Source: Crotalaria pallida (Eukaryota > Streptophyta > Magnoliopsida > Fabales > Fabaceae). Taken from it: 64,000 nt of DNA. Shown one piece after another: positions 56,763 to 64,000 of the stretch. Below the pieces are notes generated by a model. The model worked only from the letters and a program-made list of their open reading frames with translations, was not told the origin of the DNA and made no database searches. The DNA lies in NCBI GenBank assembly GCA_037953625.1, contig CM075650.1:46504206-46568205 (forward strand), read 5' to 3'. Position numbers and translations under genes: made by a program. How positions within the stretch are numbered: the stretch's first letter is position 1; every line of letters starts with the position of its first letter.

Positions 56763-59700
56763 AAATGGTTGCAATTCTCGGCTGTGGAGTATGGATTTCC
56801 TACTCCTAAATGAGTTACTCCACATGACAGTAACTAAGGATAGTTAGATAGGTTGCATATTTTAGTGCTAAGTTCATGCATTTTTAGCTAAAGTTGGTAT
56901 AGATTTGTAGTGTAGAATAGTGATAGCTATAGCTTAGCAGCCTTAAGGTTATACCTTCAATTTAAAGAGGAGTTGAGATTAAATTTTTAATTGTGACCTT
57001 ATTGTATTTAGAAGTGGACGGAAAGTAGAGACTAAGGGAAGTGGAAACTCCCAACGGGTCAGAGCATGAAATTGCTACCCCAACGGGCAGAACTAAACCT
57101 TAGTTTTGAAATTGAGTTCCATTTCAAATATGATAAAGGACTGCAACTTTTTAGTATGGTGAAGTTTCAAAGTCCTCATTTGAATTGAAGATGATTAGTT
57201 GTTTTGTTCTATTTTTAGATTATTTAATTGGAACTCAGGTAGTACGAGAAGTGGTATTATCTTCAATGTAATGTGAAATTGAGATTGGCCACCTCGAGAT
57301 TTACATTTGTTGGAAGATAAGATCATTACGTCCTTGAATCCAATCAAATAACTGTCAGATTTATTTTCTTTACCTAGGAATAGGAAAGGTATTAGAGACC
57401 ACCCAATTTTGTACACTCCGGGCATTCTTTATCACAGTGCGCAGAGGAAGTGAATAGGTGTTACCCCTTTGTAATTGTCTTTCACTTTAATCACTAAGTG
57501 TCGACTTAGTGAGACCTAAGTGCCTTTATACATTCCCACATTATATTTGGTGATAAAAATACTATTATTGACAAAGTCTAAAACCGTTTTTGCATTAGAA
57601 TATTTTAAGGTTTCTTCTTTGGAAAATCTAAGTATTTTTAATAAAAATAAATGTCAAGTACACTAATATTCTAAAACTTTCCAAGGCATGAAATTTGTTC
57701 CAACTTTGATAATTGTATAAGTGTCACAACACCAACTTTTAAAAATGTATTGCAAATGAAGTGAATTCTTAACTAATTGAATAATGGTGTGGTTTATTCT
57801 TAAGTTACACCAATTGCCGATTAAATAAGAATTCACCGAATGCGACATAAGTTAATTCGAATCAAAGCTTGAACTTCAAAGTTAAAATAAAAGGAAATGT
57901 ATTCATTACGATTTGAAAATTCAAATGAAATTAAAATTTTAACCGAAGAATACATTCCTTTTATTTGGGTTTGTTGAATCATTGAGGACCTTCGGTTGCT
58001 CGATCCAAAGAGTCCTCAAAGCTTCTGAATTAGTTTCAAAGCTAATGTGATATGACCTTGGAAAACTTATAGAAACACTTTGAACTTTTGAACACTTGAC
58101 ATGTCTTTTCCTATCTAATAATTTTGTCAAAGTTTTAAACAAAAAGGATTTATCAAGTACAAAGTATTTTCCTTATGATAAAGAAGATGCAAATCTTTAA
58201 AAGTACCTTATCATCGAATACCAAATCTTTTCTTGCAAAACAATAGTGTGGATTTGAGGAATGTAAGTGAAGGTGGCAAGGTGGGTTAAAGACAATGCAT
58301 TTTATCTTAGAGTTAAGGTTTAAGCTAGAACTTAAGTTAAGGTGAAGGATGTTATGTCTTTTCCTTTAAGTCCACTTAGAACTCCGAGGAAATGCGTGGG
58401 TACTATTGAACAAGCGATATTCCGAAACTACAAATGATTTTCAAAACCCTTATGAGTTATTTCAAGGGATGTAGCTTGTTGAATGTTAAAGTCCCCATTT
58501 TACCATCTGATAGGAAAGTCCTAGTGTTGAAGTCTAGGTTGTAATAGTTAAGTCTCGATTAGGATTAGAGACGAGAAATGTAAAGTCCTAACCTTAGGAA
58601 CCGAATAGGAAGCCTTGAGTCTTATAGAAATATAAAACATAGGATTAGTTGAGGTCGTGTTTCGTAGAGTTACCTATTAGGTTGAGTGTAGCATCTCCTT
58701 AGTTTCTAAGTCATAGATCGAGTAGTAGAAGTTAAGTCCGATTTGATGGAGTCTTAGAGTTTAAGTTTAAGGCATATAGATGTATAGATGTGCATGTAGG
58801 AAGTAGGCTTTATGTGTTTCTGAATGATTGACTTGTATGTGTATGTGTGTGTATTTACAAATTCGAATTTCCTAAGATTATATACTAAGTTAAACTATTT
58901 TAAATAATCAAACTATTTGGGATCTTTTTATGATAGTTCCCAACCTTTAAGTATTTTCATATACTCCGGTTACACATCGAAGTTAGTTCTGATAAAGAAT
59001 ATTTTTACCCATTTTTGAGAATGATTTTAAAAGAATATTATACTAATTCCTATTAATTACTTATCAAATCAAATTCTTTCATGAACATTCTTTAACTCTA
59101 GTTTCAAGTGTAGCTTTTTATAAACCTTGTTGTGTTCCTTGCATGGCAATTTCTGATCCCAATTCTTTCATTAGTGTAACATATATTTTCAATGCATCTT
59201 CTTTCTTAGAGAAAGTGTTGCACATGATAAAAACTTATAATTTTGATAAATTAAGTTTTGGATAATTGATAATTCATTTTCTCTATGTATATAATTATTA
59301 AAGTATATCTATTACTCACCATTTACAATCCTCTTTATAAATACCAGCTTAGTTTTCTAAGAACAACTCTTATACCTATTTTTCATTCTAAGCATTATTT
59401 TCTAACCATGTTCATATACAAAGTATTTTCCAATTTTGGTTTATCCCTTTAAGAAAATGTTTGTTGCAAAATGAAATTGTAATTTTCCAATGTGCTCTTT
59501 TCATGAGGACGTTCCAAACCTTATTCTTTCTATATGCTATGGTGTGAATATCAAAGACTATTTTTACAAATAAGATTGCGAACTAATTTTAGAGTTAGGA
59601 TATAATAAAGTTTTGACATGTATCTCCCGATTTTCAATGATGACTCATGTATTTTATCGTTTGTAAACCCTATTCATTTCATGATTCCTTCTTCAAACTT

Positions 59701-60352
59701 TGATTTTTATATTCCATAATTCGCAATTCTCTTTTATTCCAAAAAAGTCTTGCCATGCCAAATCTTTTCAAACTTCTATCAAATTCAATTTAGTTCAATG
59801 CAAGACTATTTTAGTGTGTAGTGATTATTTTCATTTCCTTGTGTGGAGTTGATGTCTTACTTTTCTTTCAATAGTATACTCTTTGATAAAATTCCAAACC
59901 ATGATACTATTTGTATTTGATTATGGATAAACAAACAATATTTTAAAACTGTTGATGTGCACTGTTATCTATTCTGCTTGTGTTTGAACTACGTTTTGTT
60001 ATGTGGATTCCTTTTATTGATAAATGTCTTATGTTTTGTTTATTTTTTGAACATGTTATTTGTAATTATCTGTTTAAATGTGTTTTCCTGATGTTGTAGT
60101 CTATATTCTATTGAATGATTATAGGATATAGGAAAGTTGAGGACGTGTTGCTTCTCTGATTAGTTGGAATAGGTTAGTTTCCTAAGAATAAAAACCTCAA
60201 CCGTAGTTGTGTTCCAAGTGGGGGAGTGAATTCCCCATAGGTCATGGCCCTCTTATTGACAAGGATAAGATTCATTGTGTGGCTAGAGCACATAGCTCTA
60301 TATCTCTTTTAGTTCTTTGAACCTTGTCAAATTTCGGGGACGAAATTCCTCT

Positions 60353-60365
60353 AAGTGGGGGAGAA
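60353..60365 (+). other. Element G polypurine tract
   Basis: AGTGGGGGAGAAT lies immediately before the 3' LTR, the expected plus-strand primer. Confidence 0.85.
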
Positions 60366-60366
60366 T

Positions 60367-63068
60367 TGTAACATCCCCAATTTTATAAGATCTTTAAGTA
60401 TCGTAATTAGTAGGACTTGATAAGTTTTGTAGCAACCACAAGCCCGATTCCCGATTAGAAGTGTTAATTAGTATTGGTATTCGTATTAGTAAGTGTTTAG
60501 GTTTAGCACTTAGCTAAGTATAGAATAGAATAAGTTAAGGATGAGTTAGAATGAGTTTAGAATGTAGGATTTAGTAAGAGTAGGTTTGGTGAAGTAGAAT
60601 CTGTGTAGAAATGGGTTTTAGAAGAGTTATTGGAAAACCTAAAGAACATAGAACCTTAGAAAATTAGGAATTTAATATCCATAGCTCTAAACCCAAATTC
60701 CACTGTTGGATGTTAAGAGGAGTGTCTTAGGAAGCTTGCCTCAAAATTTGAGCAAGATCCGACGGTTGACGAAGAAGTTATGGCCAGTTGAAGTACAAGG
60801 GATTAAGTGGACTGATTAGGTTAATTGATTAACCTATGAGTTAATCGATTAATTTTTAGGCATCATTCAGCCACTAATCGATTAAGGGGTAGGTTAATCG
60901 ATTAAGTTTTTAGTCACCTTCTGGCCTTAATCGATTAATGCCAAGTTAATCGATTTATCCTTTGTAAATTTTCAAGTGTTAATCGATTAACCACTTTGGT
61001 TAATCGATTAACCACTGCTTTATTAGCCAGAAAACACGTGATTTGGTTCATTTTTACAAAGTTTCCTCTCTCCTCACTCGAACTCTCTCTTCTTCTCCTC
61101 TCTTAGGGCTTTCAATTCCTCCAAGTTCCCATCAATTAACACCAAATTAATCACCCCAAATCACCTCCCTATCACTCCCAAGTGTTTTCCCTCTCTCAAT
61201 TTCCATTAAATCACTCTCTCTCAAAAACCCCCAAATCAAAACCCCAAAACCCTAACTTTCCCAATTCATCAAATTGAGCCTCCCCAATCATTCAATTGGT
61301 CTTAGGATCTGCTAAAGGACAAGGATTAGGAGTCATGGTGCATGGATTGGAGCTTGGTGTGGAGCTCCAACAAAACCTTCAAGTTCTCCTCTTCCCTTCA
61401 AGAGGTAAGGGGGTAAATTGGGTCTAGCTTAGGGGAAGGGTTTGAAATTAGTAATTGGGACATGATTAGGTATATTTGAATGTTTGATTGAGCTTAGGAT
61501 TATGAGGAAATAGTTTAGTGTGAAAACCCTAGGTGGTTGTGATTCTATATAAGTGTATTTATGTTTAAATGTTTTGAATATCGTGTTGGTTATATTATTG
61601 TGCTTTCTCTGTGATTAGGATGTGCTTGTAATTATAGGATTAAAATTATTAATAGCTATGCATACCATAGGGTCTAGTACTATTCAATTGAGTTTGAATC
61701 AAATTAATGTGATTTCAAAAAGGAGAACAAAAAGGGATTTCAATCTCAATTGAATAGCACGTGCATTTAGTGTCATTCATGGTGTAAAGGTGGACGTTAG
61801 GGTAGGAGAAAAACACACGTCTCTTTTGATTGATGAGGACAAAAGTAAATTAGGAGGATTATTATGGAGGACTTTGATCTTGCACAGGACACGGGATCGC
61901 TTCCCGTGTTGCGGATTGGTCCTATGCAAACCATAATAATTCTATTTACTTTGGTTTCTTTGGGCCAGTCGAGGGTGATTTCTGCTAAAGCCAATTCGGG
62001 CAAATCAATGCGAATTGCACGAGGGACCTTCCTAAGTGGAGGTGAAGCACCCAACTATAGGTTGAGAAATACTTACTCCTGGTCGGTTTTTTCCCAGAGT
62101 GGAGGGGGATTGTGAGGTGGTTTGTTGTTATTGGAAAAGTGATGAAGGGTTAAAAGTGTTATAGGTACATTGTGTGAGGAACCCTCCTTCGGGGAGAATG
62201 TGAAGCACAATGTACCCAATCGTTAAAAAGTGTTAAAGTGTAAAAAGTGTTCAAGTGTTCAAGTGTAAGAGTGAAAGTGTGAATGGAATTGCATGATTGA
62301 GTTAGATTATTGAATCCGATGAATTGTTAAAGTTAATGAAATGAATTGTGTAATATCGGATTCAATAATCTAATTCACAAGTGTGACGTGCATAGCATAA
62401 TCATGTGGTTGTACATTAAAGCATAGCATTATAATTATGAATCGTTTTATGGAGTTGTGACTGTGATAGATAACTTTTCTTTTACTTTAGCTATTTATGT
62501 TATGATTGCACCTAGTTATGCTCTATTATTACTTTCAAATGTTTTTCTCTAATCTATATCCAAGTTACTCACCCTTACTGTTGATCATATTAGGTACCCT
62601 GTGGAGAAAGATGTTCATAGCTTCTACACCGAAATAGTACACTCTCATGGAAAGAGGGTATATTATTGGTTGAGACCTTTTGGTTTCAATCCGATTGCAA
62701 CCATTCTAGGGCCCTATACTATAAATGATTTTATTTTCATTAATGAAAGCTGTATTTTAAATTTTACTTTTACTTGCAGTTAAGTCTAGTTTGATTTTGT
62801 AATTAGAGACTCTATAATGATTTTCACGAAAGTATTAGTGTTCGGAATGGATACAATGATATCCCTTTTTTTTAATAGTTTCTAAAATGTAATTATAGAT
62901 TTCTTTTTCTTGCAATCTATTCTGGACTTGACAGGTTTATATCTTATTTGGGAAAAGTCCGAATTTCAAACGAAACTCCGCCAAAATTTTTATGAAATTC
63001 CAACTATTTTATAATTAAATTAAACATTTTAATTAATGTATTTTAAAATAAAAAGTCAGGATGTTACA
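60367..63068 (+). repeat. Element G 3' LTR
   Basis: 2702 bp. Close to the 5' LTR, with scattered substitutions (for example the first palindrome reads TTAATTGATTAA). It has one GACCTTCC hairpin unit near 62020 where the 5' LTR has two. The stem ACACGGG/CCCGTGT (61889-61909) is perfect here. Confidence 0.92.
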
Positions 63069-63294
63069 CCTCACAGAGAGAGTAGGGTTTTATGGGATAG
63101 GACATGTTATTGGACCTAAGCCTCTTATATTTTTGATGTGTATGATTTTGTATATATCTTTTGGAATGAGGCTTAGGATGATTTCTTTTGATACAGAAGG
63201 ATGTTGAAAAACATGTTGTTCATACTTGGTATTTTCCGCTGCTACTCATGACACTTTATATGATGCTGTATTTTGAGCCCATTGGGCACTGATA

Positions 63295-63347
<53 letters not shown>

Positions 63348-63530
63348 GAAGCCCTGCTGGCTGCTGGATGTATAATTGTGAATGTTTTCCACAGGTTAAA
63401 TTTTGGAAATAGTCTGGAAAATAAGCGAAACTCTGTCCGTTTGATGGGTGATTTTTATTAAATTAAAAAGAAATTTTCAAATTCATATTTTTGTAATGGA
63501 AAATTAAGGATAAAAATACTAGGTGTTACA
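63069..63530 (+). repeat. LTR F, distal piece, with (TA)n run
   Basis: It resumes with the CCTCA duplication and ends AGGTGTTACA. A (TA)n microsatellite occupies about 63296-63342. Confidence 0.85.
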
Positions 63531-64000
63531 AGTCACAACTAACACATTTTTATTCACTTGTTACAGGTCTAATCTTGCTTAATATACATGCTCATATTCA
63601 TAGAATCAAGCTTAACTCAACAAGCAACTTCTATCCATAACATTTCAACAACATATATCAAGTCCAACACAATTCATATCCTTATTCATTAAATTAAATT
63701 CAAGCTATCAATTCTCCAGCCAAGTGATCATCTTGATCTGATCCATATCAAGTGATCATGTCTTGGTCTCAAATCATCAATTTCACATAAAACATATATC
63801 AAACTTCACAATCCATAATCCTAGCAATATGAATGACATCTCCCATACCTTGGACAAATGGGACAGCCCTTAGACAAGCTCTAAGACACCTAGACAACAG
63901 CTCCAAGACAGCCACAACAACATCCACACAGCAGCAACAAGAACAACACAAATCACCCTCAATTTGCAAGCTCACACACTCACACCTCACAAGCTTGATG
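63531..64000 (-). repeat. LTR E, continuation
   Basis: Sequence after solo LTR F that continues E, AT-rich then CA-rich (ACAACAACA, CAGCAGCAAC words). The ORF on the minus strand here is Cys/Val-rich from these repeats and has no support as a gene. Confidence 0.5.

Larger units (their letters stand above)
56750..60366 (+). other. Element G interior, non-coding
   Basis: About 3.6 kb between primer site and purine tract. The longest ORFs are under 80 codons and show no gag, protease, RT or integrase motif. The composition is AT-rich. A second purine tract (CCAAGTGGGGGAGTGAATT) lies at about 60214. A fragment of leader and the 3' end seem inherited from an autonomous Tekay-like relative; the origin of the middle is unclear. 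Confidence 0.85.
54000..63068 (+). mobile_element. Non-coding LTR retrotransposon G (LARD-type), complete
   Basis: LTRs at 54000-56749 and 60367-63068, CCTCA duplication at 53995-53999 and 63069-63073, tRNA-iMet primer site at 56752, purine tract at 60353-60365. The 3.6-kb interior has no gag or pol. The terminal phrase 'TTTCGGGGACGAAATTCC' before the purine tract is typical of Tekay-lineage elements. It must have moved with proteins from another element, making it a large retrotransposon derivative. Confidence 0.92.
52109..63530 (+). mobile_element. Solo LTR F (Tekay-like), split by element G
   Basis: Ends TGTAACATCCTC and AGGTGTTACA, flanked by AGTCG (52104-52108) and AGTCA (63531-63535), a duplication with one later change. 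Without G it is about 2.35 kb, with no interior. It shares the GGCCGAGCAGGATT phrase with D, and the terminal 'ccacaggtt ... gcgaaactctgtc' type ending with the others. Confidence 0.8.
50449..64000 (-). mobile_element. LTR-like sequence E, minus orientation, runs off the window
   Basis: It starts TGTAACACCCTGATT at 50449. The 3'-end marker of the long LTRs appears here as its complement (ACTTGTACCTACCACC near 50664), so E is inverted relative to C, D, F, G and H. It is split at 52108/63531 by solo LTR F. The other end is not in the window, so whether it is a solo LTR or part of a full element is unknown. Short palindromes CTAACCGGTTAG and relatives lie near 51645 and 51993-52020. Confidence 0.6.

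Noticed and set aside
61864..62115. ORFs repeated at 55499-55717 and 37673-37855 (plus) with minus-strand partners
   Set aside because: They recur because they lie in homologous LTRs (G and H). Both strands are open and the sequence is hairpin-rich leader, so coding is unlikely.

Overview
The window is plant nuclear DNA made almost entirely of LTR retrotransposons nested inside one another. The lineages present (Tat and Athila Ty3/gypsy with their classic primer sites, Sirevirus-type Ty1/copia, long-LTR Tekay-like gypsy), the plant-type intron and the AT-rich background point to a flowering plant. A eudicot, perhaps a legume, is my guess, and I am not sure of it. I see no rRNA, tRNA or CRISPR array, and no convincing host gene; one 71-codon ORF at 49661-49876 is the only candidate.

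Left block (1-10335): the 3' part of a decayed Tat element on the plus strand. It holds protease, RT, two RNase H domains, integrase, an antisense gene with an intron, and a 587-bp 3' LTR. A non-autonomous gypsy-like fragment (6257 to about 9450) sits inside it. A scrap of a Sirevirus-type LTR follows (10336-10861).

Central block (10862-49539): Sirevirus A (minus strand) is split inside its RNase H by a solo LTR, C (13663-42635, duplication GCCTC). C is split by Sirevirus B (13888-40486, duplication AATCG). The 3' LTR of B is split by solo LTR D (14358-27823, duplication TTCAC). D is split by a young Athila element (16788-26930, duplication GCCTT/GCTTT). A further solo LTR, H (36130-38992, duplication GATAC), lies in the primer-binding site of B. 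That is five levels of nesting, each boundary supported by TG..CA ends and a target duplication, except the left end of A.

Right block (49540-64000): unassigned sequence, then an LTR-like sequence E (minus orientation, running off the window), split by solo LTR F (52109-63530), which is split by an intact non-coding retrotransposon G (54000-63068, duplication CCTCA). G has 2.7-kb LTRs, a tRNA-iMet primer site, a polypurine tract and a 3.6-kb interior with no gag or pol, so it must be mobilised by another element.

The most interesting signals are not genes. First, several long LTRs (D, G, H and in another form E) carry hairpin units with a conserved core and stems that differ in sequence but stay complementary. 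Second, LTRs from unrelated superfamilies carry arrays of the same 12-bp palindrome (TTAATCGATTAA), while relatives carry other palindromes at the same place, as if the upstream control region were an exchangeable cassette. Third, Sirevirus B has an extra intact ORF after pol, with its own upstream palindrome array.
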